64,000 bases of DNA from Crassaminicella indica (lineage in GTDB: Bacteria; Bacillota; Clostridia; Peptostreptococcales; Thermotaleaceae). Where the stretch lies: positions 1,771,058-1,835,057 of the forward strand of contig NZ_CP078093.1 of assembly GCF_019203185.1 (NCBI RefSeq). Direction: 5' to 3'. The notes beneath the pieces are model-generated. The model was not told the DNA's origin and did not search any database. It was given only the letters and a program-made list of their open reading frames with translations. Below are positions 19,096 to 27,952 of this stretch, in pieces. The number at the start of each line of letters is the position of its first letter. Positions within the stretch are counted from its first letter, which is position 1. The position numbers and the translations under genes were made by a program.

Positions 19096-19769
19096 TCAAA
19101 TGGTTGTATAAATAATCCATCATCTTCAAGCCATTCTGCATAAAAAACATCTTCAAACTTTTTGATGTTTTGAGCTTCGAGCTGTGCTTTTAACCAATTT
19201 TCATTAAATCCACTAGCTCTTACATTATCCCATAAAACTACGCCATCACTTATTAAGGTGATTGGTAAATAGACTGGCTTTGCTGGCAAGTTTAAATCTT
19301 TTCTTGTTGGTGTTGTATAATCTGATTTTTTTAATATAGAAATTTTTCCATCTGATTCTAAGATAACATATTCAATTTCACGTATGGAAAAAACATCTTT
19401 TTGCCTGAGCAAATTTAAAAATTCATTTATATCTAGTTTGTTTTTTTTCAATTCATTTCGATCAATTTTTCCTTTACGGATTAAAATGGAAGGATTTTCT
19501 TCTAAAAGAGCTCTAGTTTTCATAAACTTTTGTGTTATAAGCTCGATAACAAACATTAATAATCCCCACAAAGACATAGCAAATAGAACGTGAAGAATAT
19601 CTGTTTCTTTATCGTATATTGCATTTCCTAATAGTTCGCCTAAAACAAGAGCAGAAATAAAATCAAAGGGAGTGATTTGACTAAGCTGTCTTTTTCCTAA
19701 AATTTTCATGATTATAAATAGTGCTATAAATCCAACAATGAGTTCAATAGCTGTATGAATCATATGCAT
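19086..19769 (-). CDS. DUF421 (YetF-type) membrane protein
   Basis: A 227-residue protein with three N-terminal transmembrane helices (about 5-22, 33-50 and 60-80) and a cytoplasmic YcaP/YetF domain carrying SILIRKGKIDRNEL and the end VFYAEWLEDDGLF. DUF421 proteins repeatedly accompany DUF1657 and spoVA genes in sporulating Firmicutes, including the mobile spoVA-2mob operon tied to heat-resistant Bacillus spores. Here it lies next to, but divergent from, that set, with a fold-back repeat between. AGGAGG precedes the ATG. A role in spore membrane properties is inferred only from this association. Confidence 0.85.
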   Translation of the reverse strand: MHMIHTAIELIVGFIALFIIMKILGKRQLSQITPFDFISALVLGELLGNAIYDKETDILHVLFAMSLWGLLMFVIELITQKFMKTRALLEENPSILIRKGKIDRNELKKNKLDINEFLNLLRQKDVFSIREIEYVILESDGKISILKKSDYTTPTRKDLNLPAKPVYLPITLISDGVVLWDNVRASGFNENWLKAQLEAQNIKKFEDVFYAEWLEDDGLFIQPFEKK

Positions 19770-19796
19770 ATATTATATACCTCCTAATTTTAAAAT

Positions 19797-19862
19797 CTAT
19801 AGATAAACAACTTCACTTATCTTTATATATTTCTTTGTTAATGCTTATATTGTTTATCTATA
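19797..19862 (-). repeat. Partial copy of the fold-back element's end (51-bp direct repeat)
   Basis: Bases 19812-19862 are identical to 20045-20095 in the same orientation, so the end of copy B is repeated just to its left. The segment is bounded by the inverted pair CTATAGATAAACAA and TTGTTTATCTATAG. Confidence 0.85.
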
Positions 19863-20095
19863 GGGATCCAACTTCAAAATGAAATATAAAAGATAGTTCA
19901 TTCCAGATAACTTTTGAAAAAACAAAACTTCATTCCATGAAAAAATACTAAACCTTCAAAACTCACTTCGTTCAAACAATGAAGGTTCTTAACGTATTTT
20001 TTATGAAATTTCAGTAAGTTTTTTTACAAAAGTTATCGAAGTCATTCACTTATCTTTATATATTTCTTTGTTAATGCTTATATTGTTTATCTATA
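19850..20095 (-). mobile_element. MITE-like fold-back element, copy B
   Basis: The core 19874-20067 is the exact reverse complement of 8676-8869 over 194 bp. It is framed by perfect direct repeats TTGTTTATCTATA at 19850-19862 and 20083-20095, possibly target duplications or part of the element. It lies between the divergent DUF421 gene and the DUF1657-spoVA operon, where it may add hairpins to either transcript. It contains no ORF of note. Confidence 0.8.
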
Positions 20096-20258
20096 TAAAT
20101 AATAGATTTAACAAAAATAAGAAAATATAAACATATTTTGATGAAGAAGAAATGAAAAGGCCATAATAAATAAAAAGAGATTATATGACAATTTGTGAAT
20201 GAATATAAGAAAACAGTGGAAAAATAAGATAAGAAGAAATATGAAATGAGGGATGAGC

Positions 20259-20411
20259 TTGACAGTAGCTTCAAAAGTAAAACAGACTTTAGCTAATTTA
20301 AAGGGAATTAAAAGTACTATGCAGTTGTATTTTATACAAACAGAAGATAAAAATGCTAAAGCTATATATGAAGAAGCTATTAAAAAGCTAAAGCCATATT
20401 TATTACATTAG
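20259..20411 (+). CDS. Short DUF1657 protein
   Basis: A 50-residue cytoplasmic protein starting at the TTG at 20259 (TTG ACA GTA, read MTVASKVKQTLANLKGI), six bases after GAGGG. This N-terminus, the QTEDKNAKAIYEEA segment and the place directly before spoVAC identify the DUF1657 family. Members I recall are about 65-70 residues, so this one lacks the usual C-terminal 15-20 residues. Function is unknown. The stop lies 11 bases before the spoVAC start, within the same operon. Confidence 0.8.
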   Translation: MTVASKVKQTLANLKGIKSTMQLYFIQTEDKNAKAIYEEAIKKLKPYLLH

Positions 20412-20422
20412 AGGAGATGCAT

Positions 20423-20902
20423 ATGTCTAGTAAAAAAAATAAAAAACTAACACCTATACAACAGGAATATCAGAAGTTTGCGAAAATGAGAGAACCAAAG
20501 AGAAAAGTTTTTCGAAATACTTTAAGAGCATTTATTGCTGGTGGAATTATTTGTACAATTGGACAGGCTCTTCAATTATTGTTTATCAAATATTTTGATT
20601 TTACAGAAACAACAGCAGGAAATCCAGCTACAGCAGTTTTGATTATGACTACAGTATTACTTACAGGCTTGGGGGTATATGATAAAATTGCCCAATGGGC
20701 TGGTGCTGGAACTATTATTCCAGTTACAGGCTTTGCCAATACAATAGCTTCTTCTGCTATTGAACACAGGAGTGAAGGCTATGTATTAGGAGTAGGAGGA
20801 AATATGTTCAAAATTGCAGGACCGGTGATAACTTATGGAGTCTTTTCAGCCTTTGTAGTGGCACTTATAAAAATTACAATAAAATGGTTAGGAGGAATAT
20901 AG
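20423..20902 (+). CDS. spoVAC: Stage V sporulation protein AC
   Basis: A 159-residue membrane protein of the SpoVA channel, which moves calcium-dipicolinate into the forespore and releases it at germination. The start carries KLTPIQQEYQKFAK, typical of SpoVAC, followed by several hydrophobic helices with GGIICTIGQALQ and AGAGTIIPVTGFANTIASSA. I choose the ATG at 20423, six bases after GAGGAG; the ATG at 20417 abuts the site and would add two residues. The stop is followed immediately by the spoVAD ATG. Confidence 0.95.
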   Translation: MSSKKNKKLTPIQQEYQKFAKMREPKRKVFRNTLRAFIAGGIICTIGQALQLLFIKYFDFTETTAGNPATAVLIMTTVLLTGLGVYDKIAQWAGAGTIIPVTGFANTIASSAIEHRSEGYVLGVGGNMFKIAGPVITYGVFSAFVVALIKITIKWLGGI

Positions 20903-21904
20903 ATGCTTAAAGGACATCAGACATGGGTATTTTCTTCCAAACCTGTCATATTATCATCTGCTGCTGTTGGAGGACCATTTGAAGCACAAGGAAATTTAGC
21001 AGATGATTTTGACATCCTTCATGATGATTTGTGGTTAGGACAAGATAGCTTTGAAAAAGCAGAAAAAAAGATGCTAGAACAAGCTTGTGAAAAAGCTATT
21101 GAAAAAGCAGGAAAGAAAAAGGAAGATATGGGATTTTTCATTAGTGGAGATTTAATGAATCAAATAATATCAAGCAGTTTTACTGCACGTACCTTAGGAG
21201 TACCTTATTTAGGTATTTTTGGTGCATGTTCTAGTTCTATGGAAGGGTTATCTTTGGCATCTTTACTGATAGATAGCAATTGTGCAGAATATGTTATAGC
21301 AGGAGCGTGCAGTCATAATGCATCAGCTGAAAAGCAGTTTAGATATCCAACAGAGTATGGTTCACAAAAGCCTCCTACAGCTCAGTGGACTGTAACAGGA
21401 GCAGGTGCAGCAGTATTAGGGAAAAGTGGAGAAGGACCGAAGGTTGTTTCAGCTACAATTGGAAGGGTGATAGATATGGGAATATCTGATCCTTTTAACA
21501 TGGGAGCTGCTATGGCTCCAGCAGCTGTTGACACTATCGAAGCTCATTTTAGAGATTTAGATATTGAACCAAATTATTATGATTTGATTGCTACAGGAGA
21601 CCTCGGAGCGGTTGGACATAGGATTGCTGGAGATTTACTCATAAAAAATGGAATGAAAATTCCAACTGAAATTTTTACAGACTGTGGATTGTTGATCTAT
21701 AAGGAAGAACAGAAGGTTATGGCAGGAGGTAGTGGCTGTGGATGTTCTGCAGTAGTTACTTATGGACATTTTTTAAATAGATTAAGAAAAGGGGATTTAA
21801 AAAGAATTTTGATTGTAGCAACGGGTGCTTTGATGTCTCCTATGTCTTATCAGCAAAAAGAGAGCATTCCTTGTATTGCTCATGCTGTATCTATTGAGAT
21901 ATAG
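20903..21904 (+). CDS. spoVAD: Stage V sporulation protein AD
   Basis: A 333-residue protein with a thiolase/KAS-like fold that binds dipicolinic acid as part of the SpoVA complex. GACSSSMEGLSLAS contains the cysteine at the position of the thiolase nucleophile, and GDLGAVGHRIAGDLL and GSGCGCSAVVTYGHF are typical of SpoVAD. It starts one base after the spoVAC stop, so translation is coupled. It is soluble, and expected on the forespore inner membrane. Confidence 0.96.
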   Translation: MLKGHQTWVFSSKPVILSSAAVGGPFEAQGNLADDFDILHDDLWLGQDSFEKAEKKMLEQACEKAIEKAGKKKEDMGFFISGDLMNQIISSSFTARTLGVPYLGIFGACSSSMEGLSLASLLIDSNCAEYVIAGACSHNASAEKQFRYPTEYGSQKPPTAQWTVTGAGAAVLGKSGEGPKVVSATIGRVIDMGISDPFNMGAAMAPAAVDTIEAHFRDLDIEPNYYDLIATGDLGAVGHRIAGDLLIKNGMKIPTEIFTDCGLLIYKEEQKVMAGGSGCGCSAVVTYGHFLNRLRKGDLKRILIVATGALMSPMSYQQKESIPCIAHAVSIEI

Positions 21905-21921
21905 AGAAGGGGTGAAAAACT

Positions 21922-22275
21922 TTGGAAAAATTTATTTGGGCTTTTATTGTGGGAGGAGGAATATGTGTAATTGGACAAATTATGCTAGATGTATTTAAGC
22001 TTACGCCTGCCCATACGACAAGCACTTTAGTTGTGGTAGGAGCAATACTTGGAGGACTTGGGCTTTATGATCCACTTATAAAATTTGCAGGAGCAGGAGC
22101 TTCTGTACCTATATGCAGCTTTGGCAATGCTCTTGTAAAGGGTGCTTTGATGGAAGCAAAGAGAAATGGGGTTATTGGAGTACTTACAGGAATATTTGAA
22201 GTAACGAGTGCAGGTATTTCTGCTGCGATTATTTTTGGGTTTTTAGGGGCTTTGATTTTTAAACCAAAAGGATAA
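21922..22275 (+). CDS. spoVAE: Stage V sporulation protein AE (AEb type)
   Basis: A 117-residue polytopic membrane protein (WAFIVGGGICVIGQIMLD..., then AGAGASVPICSFGNALVKG) related to SpoVAC and completing the three-gene spoVAC-AD-AEb set. The TTG at 21922 follows AAGGGGTG. Its shared GGxxCxIGQ and AGAGxxxPxxxFxN signatures with SpoVAC show common ancestry. It ends the operon before a strong terminator. Mother-cell or forespore sigma control is expected, but I could not assign a convincing promoter. Confidence 0.93.
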   Translation: MEKFIWAFIVGGGICVIGQIMLDVFKLTPAHTTSTLVVVGAILGGLGLYDPLIKFAGAGASVPICSFGNALVKGALMEAKRNGVIGVLTGIFEVTSAGISAAIIFGFLGALIFKPKG

Positions 22276-22310
22276 ATAAACCAATAGATAGCAAAATGAA
22301 TATATTGAAT

Positions 22311-22338
22311 AAAAGCAGGATTTTCTGCCTGCTTTTTT
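22311..22338 (+). terminator. Terminator of the spoVA operon
   Basis: AAAGCAGG (22312-22319) pairs with CCTGCTTT (22328-22335), followed by a T-run. Confidence 0.85.
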
Positions 22339-22395
22339 GATGGAAGTAAAATCACAATATATTTATATAAATGGGAAAATATTTCGAAAAATCAC

Positions 22396-22424
22396 TTGTA
22401 GAAAGATGCAATATATTATAAAAT
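22396..22424 (+). promoter_or_regulatory. Candidate promoter of pyc
   Basis: TTGTAG (22396-22401), 17-base spacer, TAAAAT (22419-22424). Confidence 0.5.
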
Positions 22425-22497
22425 AATGTAATTATAAGCGAATATTTATACCCTTTTAAAGGAAAATGTTTGCATTTATATGAAAGTGGGGGATATT

Positions 22498-25400
22498 ATG
22501 AAAAAGTTCAAAAGAGTTTTAGTGGCAAACAGAGGAGAGATTGCCATAAGGATATTCAGAGCTTGCAGTGAACTTGGAATAAGAACTGTAGCCATTTACT
22601 CTGATGAAGATAAAAACTCTCTTTTCCGAACAAAAGCAGATGAATCTTATCTAATAGGTAAAAATAAAGGGCCAGTGGAAGCTTATTTAAATATGGAAGA
22701 AATAATAAAAATTGCATTAAAAAAAGGTGTAGATGCAATCCATCCAGGATATGGATTTTTATCAGAAAACACAGAGTTTGCTAGAAGATGTCAAGAAGCA
22801 GGAATAGAATTTATTGGACCAACTCATGAAATGATGGATCAGCTAGGAGATAAGATAAAATCGAAATTAGTTGCAAATCGTGTAGGAGTACCAACTATAC
22901 CGGGAGTAGAAAAGCCAGTAACAAATGATGAAGAAGCAGTTGAATTTGCAAGATACTGTGGATATCCAGTAATCCTTAAAGCTGCTGCTGGTGGTGGCGG
23001 AAGAGGCATGAGGATTGTAAGAGACGAAAAAGAGCTCTTAACAGAATTTCGTAGTGCAAAAAACGAAGCAAAAAAAGCATTTGGAATTGATGATATTTTT
23101 ATTGAAAAATATCTTGAAAAGCCAAAGCATATAGAAGTACAAATATTAGGAGATAAATATGGAAATATCGTACATTTATATGAAAGAGATTGTTCAATTC
23201 AAAGAAGGCATCAAAAAGTAATTGAGTTTACACCTGCTCTTTCTATATCAGAGGAGCAAAGACAAAAAATATGTAATGATGCATTAAAGATTGCAAAAGC
23301 TGTAAATTACCAAAATGCAGGAACTGTTGAATTTTTAGTAGATATGCATGGAAATCATTATTTTATTGAAATGAATCCTAGAATTCAGGTGGAGCATACG
23401 GTAACAGAGATGGTAACAGGAATAGATATTGTGCAGAGTCAGATTTTAATTGCACAAGGATATTCACTAGATTCGAAAGAAATTGGTATTCAATCACAAA
23501 CAGATATAGTTCCTCGCGGATATGCTATTCAGTGTAGAGTAACAACAGAAGATCCATTGAACAACTTTGCACCCGATACAGGAAAGATTGATATTTATCG
23601 AACAGGTTCAGGCTTTGGTTTAAGACTAGATGGAGGAAATGGATTTACAGGAGCTATTATAAGTCCTTATTATGACAGCCTTTTGGTAAAGGTTACTTCA
23701 TGGTCTAAAAGCTTTGAAGATGCTATAAGAAAAGTTCATAGAGCGATCAGGGAGATTAAGGTTAGAGGAGTAAAAACAAATATTCCATTTCTTGTAAATG
23801 TATTAAATCATGAAGCATTTAAAAAAGGTCAATGTGATACAGGATTTATTTCTGATAATCCAGAGCTTTTTGAGATTTCTCCAAAAGAAGATAAAGAGCT
23901 TAAAGTACTTAAATTCATAGGAGAAAAGGTAGTAAATGAAACAAAAGGAAATAAGATAGAATTTGATGTTCCTGTTGTACCGAGGGTTAATATGCCAAAG
24001 GATTTAAGAGGAACGAAGCAGCTCTTAGAAGAGAAGGGACCAAAGGGTGTTGTAGCATGGATTAAAAATCAAAAAAAATTATTATTAACAGATACAACTA
24101 TGAGAGATGCTCATCAATCTCTTATGGCAACAAGAATGAGAACAAAGGATATGAAAAAAATCGCAAAAGCTACTTCTGTTTTAGCAAAAGATTTATTTTC
24201 CTTAGAAATGTGGGGAGGAGCAACCTTTGATGTAGCTTATAGATTTTTAAAAGAATCACCTTGGGAGAGATTGGAAGTCCTTCGCAAAAAGATACCAAAT
24301 ATATTGTTTCAAATGCTTATTAGAGGGTCGAATGGAGTAGGATATAAAAACTACCCAGATAATGTTATAAGAGAATTTATCAAAGAATCTGCAAATAGTG
24401 GGATTGATGTATTTAGGATATTTGACTCATTAAACTGGCTAAAGGGTATGGAAGTGGCAATAGATGAAGTATTAAAGAGCGGCAAAATTGCCGAAAGCTG
24501 TATTTGTTATACAGGAGATATTTTGGATGAAAGTCGAGATAAGTATACATTAGATTATTATGTAAAAATGGCTAAAGAAATAGAAAAAATGGGTGCTCAT
24601 ATATTAGGAATAAAAGACATGTCAGCACTCCTTAAGCCACATTCAGCTTATAAGCTTATTAAGGCACTAAAAGATGAAATTAGTATTCCAATTCATCTGC
24701 ATACCCATGATACAAGCGGAAATGGTGTTGCAACAATTCTAATGGCAGCACAAGCAGGTGTTGACATTGTAGACACAGCCTTTAATAGTATGGCAGGACT
24801 TACGAGTCAACCTGCATTGAATTCAGTTGTTGCAGCTCTTGAGAATACTACTAGAGATACAGGATTAGTTCTTGATGATTTACAAAAAATTGCTGATTAT
24901 TGGTCAGATGTAAGACCTGTTTATAGTCAGTTTGAATCAGATTTAAAATCAGGAACAGCAGAAATTTACAAGTATGAAATTCCTGGAGGTCAATACTCTA
25001 ACCTAAAGCCTCAAGTAGAAAGCTTTGGACTAGGTCATAGATTTAATGAAGTAAAAGAAATGTATAAAACAGTAAATGAAATGTTAGGAGATATTGTGAA
25101 AGTTACACCATCTTCTAAAGCAGTAGGAGATATGGCTATTTTTATGGTTCAAAATGATTTGACACCTGAAAATATTTATGAAAAGGCAGCAGACATGGCA
25201 TTTCCGGATTCTGTGGTTGCATACTTTAAGGGAATGATGGGGCAACCTATGGGAGGATTTCCAGAAAAGCTTCAAAAGCTGGTATTAAAGGGAGAGAAAC
25301 CTATTACTTGTAGACCGGGAGAACTTCTTCCACCTGAAGATTTTGATAAAATAGAAAAGGATTTAAAAGAAAAGTTTGATATAGAGCCTACAAAGAAAGA

Positions 25401-25932
25401 AATATTAAGCTATGCATTGTATCCAAAGGTATTTGAAGAGTATTTAAAATATATAAAAGAATATGGAGATTTTACTAAGATGGGCAGTGATATTTACTTC
25501 CACGGATTAAGTGAAGGAGAAACCTGCCAAGTAGAAATAGCTGAAGGAAAGGTGTTAGTCATTAAGCTTTTAGAAATCGGCAGATTAGATGAAGAAGGAA
25601 ATAGAACTGTAACCTTTGAAGTAAATGACAGCACAAGAGCTATAAAAATTTATGACAAAACTAATGGAGAAACAAAGAAAATAGACAATTTTAAACAAAA
25701 AGCAGATCCAAATAATCCGCTAGAGATAGGAGCTAGTATCCCAGGTAAACTTATAAAGGTTCTCGTGAAAGAAGGGGAAGCTGTAAAGGAAAATCAAATC
25801 GTTGCAATCGTAGAAGCAATGAAGATGGAAACAAATATTACAGCTCCAGTAAAAGGGGTAGTAGAGTCTATTATTGTTAAGGAAGGTCAGCAGGTAGAGT
25901 CAGGAGAATTATTGATAAAATTAAGTGAATAG
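22498..25932 (+). CDS. pyc: Pyruvate carboxylase
   Basis: A 1144-residue single-chain biotin enzyme that carboxylates pyruvate to oxaloacetate using ATP and bicarbonate, feeding the TCA branch and aspartate-family amino acids. Order: biotin carboxylase (1 to about 450, with the glycine-rich ATP loop AAAGGGGRGMR), carboxyltransferase (about 530-810, LTDTTMRDAHQSLMATRMR and HLHTHDTSG), allosteric/tetramer region, and a C-terminal biotinyl domain with EAMKMETN, biotin on K1109. The ATG at 22498 follows GTGGGGG; the upstream in-frame ATG at 22480 lacks a site. Full length and monocistronic. Confidence 0.97.
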   Translation: MKKFKRVLVANRGEIAIRIFRACSELGIRTVAIYSDEDKNSLFRTKADESYLIGKNKGPVEAYLNMEEIIKIALKKGVDAIHPGYGFLSENTEFARRCQEAGIEFIGPTHEMMDQLGDKIKSKLVANRVGVPTIPGVEKPVTNDEEAVEFARYCGYPVILKAAAGGGGRGMRIVRDEKELLTEFRSAKNEAKKAFGIDDIFIEKYLEKPKHIEVQILGDKYGNIVHLYERDCSIQRRHQKVIEFTPALSISEEQRQKICNDALKIAKAVNYQNAGTVEFLVDMHGNHYFIEMNPRIQVEHTVTEMVTGIDIVQSQILIAQGYSLDSKEIGIQSQTDIVPRGYAIQCRVTTEDPLNNFAPDTGKIDIYRTGSGFGLRLDGGNGFTGAIISPYYDSLLVKVTSWSKSFEDAIRKVHRAIREIKVRGVKTNIPFLVNVLNHEAFKKGQCDTGFISDNPELFEISPKEDKELKVLKFIGEKVVNETKGNKIEFDVPVVPRVNMPKDLRGTKQLLEEKGPKGVVAWIKNQKKLLLTDTTMRDAHQSLMATRMRTKDMKKIAKATSVLAKDLFSLEMWGGATFDVAYRFLKESPWERLEVLRKKIPNILFQMLIRGSNGVGYKNYPDNVIREFIKESANSGIDVFRIFDSLNWLKGMEVAIDEVLKSGKIAESCICYTGDILDESRDKYTLDYYVKMAKEIEKMGAHILGIKDMSALLKPHSAYKLIKALKDEISIPIHLHTHDTSGNGVATILMAAQAGVDIVDTAFNSMAGLTSQPALNSVVAALENTTRDTGLVLDDLQKIADYWSDVRPVYSQFESDLKSGTAEIYKYEIPGGQYSNLKPQVESFGLGHRFNEVKEMYKTVNEMLGDIVKVTPSSKAVGDMAIFMVQNDLTPENIYEKAADMAFPDSVVAYFKGMMGQPMGGFPEKLQKLVLKGEKPITCRPGELLPPEDFDKIEKDLKEKFDIEPTKKEILSYALYPKVFEEYLKYIKEYGDFTKMGSDIYFHGLSEGETCQVEIAEGKVLVIKLLEIGRLDEEGNRTVTFEVNDSTRAIKIYDKTNGETKKIDNFKQKADPNNPLEIGASIPGKLIKVLVKEGEAVKENQIVAIVEAMKMETNITAPVKGVVESIIVKEGQQVESGELLIKLSE

Positions 25933-25948
25933 GCTTTGCTAATAAAGA

Positions 25949-25978
25949 AAGATCCGTGTTTTATAAAACACGGATCTA
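25949..25978. terminator. Bidirectional terminator between pyc and the convergent flavoprotein gene
   Basis: AGATCCGTGTTTTATAAAACACGGATCT is a 14-bp near-perfect palindrome at 25950-25977, only four bases from the opposing stop codon. Confidence 0.75.
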
Positions 25979-25981
25979 ATA

Positions 25982-27727
25982 TTATTTCAAATTTTTACAA
26001 GCACTATCTCCAGCAATTTTGCCAAATACAATGATGTCTGTTAATGAGTTACCCCCTAGTCGGTTTGCGCCATGAATACCTCCAGTTACTTCTCCAGCTG
26101 CAAATAATCCTTTGATTATTTGGCCATCTATATTTATAACTTCAGCTTTTTCATTAATTTTTATACCGCCCATTGTATAGTGAACAGCAGGTGCAACTTG
26201 AATACCATAAAAATTAGGTTTTTCAATTTTAAATTTCATAGATTCTCTACCAAAATCTTCATCTTTTCCATTAGAGACAAAGCTGTTGTATTTTTCAATA
26301 GTTTTTTGTAATTCATTTGCGTTTATATGCAAAGCTGTAGCCAATTCCTTTAAAGATTTAGCTTGCGTTAATAGTCCTTCATTAGAGTATTTTTCTATTG
26401 CCTTTAAGCTTTTTCTTATATTTTCATCAAATATGAGAAAGCTTACATGATTTCTTTGATTCAATTCTGCTTGAGAAACTACATCTCGTGTTGCTAGTTC
26501 GTTGACAAATCTTTTTCCTAGTTTATTTACTAGAATAGCTCCATTACCTCTTACGGCTTCTGTGATCAGATGATTATCATTAGGGATAACTGTTGGATGG
26601 ATTTGAATTTCTTTCATATCAACAAAAGCAACATTTAAATCTTTAAGGAGTTCAATAGCATCTCCTGTAGCACCTGGACTGTTAGTTGTACCAAAGCCTT
26701 TCAAATCACTTCTGTATTTTTTAACCAAATCTTGATTAGCTCCAAATCCTCCTGTTGCTAAGATTACTGACTTGGCATAAATATTATAAGATTCTCCGTC
26801 TAATGTTTTTACACTAATACCTGTGACCTTTTCACCATCATATAATATTTTAGTAGCTTTTGTAGCAATTCTTATATCAACACCCAAATCTTTTGCTGTT
26901 TTTTCTAAAGTATCAAATAATTGCTCTCCTACAGCATATCCTCCCTTTGGCCTATGGGCACGATCTACACTAGAACCACCTAATCTTCCTACATCAGATA
27001 GATCCATTCCATATTTTGTCAACCATTCTACTATTTTAGAAGATTCATTAGCTAATATCCTCACTAAATTTTTATCATTTATATATTTTCCTCCCTTTAA
27101 TGTATCTTCTATAAACTTTTCAGGAGTATCATTTATGTTTTTTAATTTTTGAAATCTTGTTCCTGATGCATTTAGTCCTCCTGTAGCAAATTTTGTATTG
27201 CCTCCGAGGATAGGCAGTTTTTCTACTAATAGAACATCTGCACCATTTTCTTTAGCTTCTATAGCAGCTGTAAGACCTGCTCCGCCTCCTCCTACGACAA
27301 CAATATCTGTATGAACATCTTCGATATTTTTATTTTGAGAACTATTTGTTAAAGCTACTAGAGGGATACCAGATTTTTTTACAGCATCAGCAATGGCGTT
27401 TTTTATATCCTTACTGCTTTTTGTAGCGCCAGTTACACTGTCTACAGACAAGCTGTTGTTTTTTATTACTTTTTCAGCAATAAACTTAAAAACATTTTTT
27501 GCCATTTTAGATTCTTTGTTTTCTAATATTTCAATATTAGTTATTTTTCCATCTTCTATGGATACAGCTACTTTTACTTTTCCTCTTTTTCCCATGGACT
27601 CTCCAATATATTTTCCTTCTAAATTTACAGTAGGATGATCCTTCATATATCTATAGCCTATAACAAATACAACAAGAACTAGTCCTATAATCAAAAAACT
27701 TAGGATTTCTTTTGTTTGTTTATGCAA
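25982..27727 (-). CDS. Membrane-anchored FMN-binding/FAD fumarate-reductase-like flavoprotein
   Basis: About 581 residues. An uncleaved N-terminal helix (about 8-26) puts the rest outside the cell. An FMN_bind domain carries DSVTGATKSS, with T102 the likely site of covalent FMN added by ApbE. The FAD domain (DIVVVGGGGAGLTAAIEA, from about 141) keeps fumarate-reductase active-site motifs: HPTV, LATRDVVS, HYTMGG and NRLGGNS. Related enzymes reduce fumarate, urocanate or other enoates as extracellular electron acceptors; the substrate is unknown. The AAGGAG abuts the ATG at 27736, so I favour the TTG nine bases further in. Confidence 0.85.
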   Translation of the reverse strand: MHKQTKEILSFLIIGLVLVVFVIGYRYMKDHPTVNLEGKYIGESMGKRGKVKVAVSIEDGKITNIEILENKESKMAKNVFKFIAEKVIKNNSLSVDSVTGATKSSKDIKNAIADAVKKSGIPLVALTNSSQNKNIEDVHTDIVVVGGGGAGLTAAIEAKENGADVLLVEKLPILGGNTKFATGGLNASGTRFQKLKNINDTPEKFIEDTLKGGKYINDKNLVRILANESSKIVEWLTKYGMDLSDVGRLGGSSVDRAHRPKGGYAVGEQLFDTLEKTAKDLGVDIRIATKATKILYDGEKVTGISVKTLDGESYNIYAKSVILATGGFGANQDLVKKYRSDLKGFGTTNSPGATGDAIELLKDLNVAFVDMKEIQIHPTVIPNDNHLITEAVRGNGAILVNKLGKRFVNELATRDVVSQAELNQRNHVSFLIFDENIRKSLKAIEKYSNEGLLTQAKSLKELATALHINANELQKTIEKYNSFVSNGKDEDFGRESMKFKIEKPNFYGIQVAPAVHYTMGGIKINEKAEVINIDGQIIKGLFAAGEVTGGIHGANRLGGNSLTDIIVFGKIAGDSACKNLK

Positions 27728-27952
27728 CTTATTCATCTCCTTTTGTCATTTTATAGATAACTAACTCGAAAATTAAATAAAATAATATCCATACCATCAT
27801 ACATAAATATTATAGTAAACTTCTACCTCTTTTGCCAGTGGAGTAAATTTAGATATAGCTTAAAAAGTATTTTGGTAATCATCTTATGTTTTATAAGTAC
27901 AAATATATGTATAATATAATAAGAACATATAGGATATTGAAGGGTTGATTAT

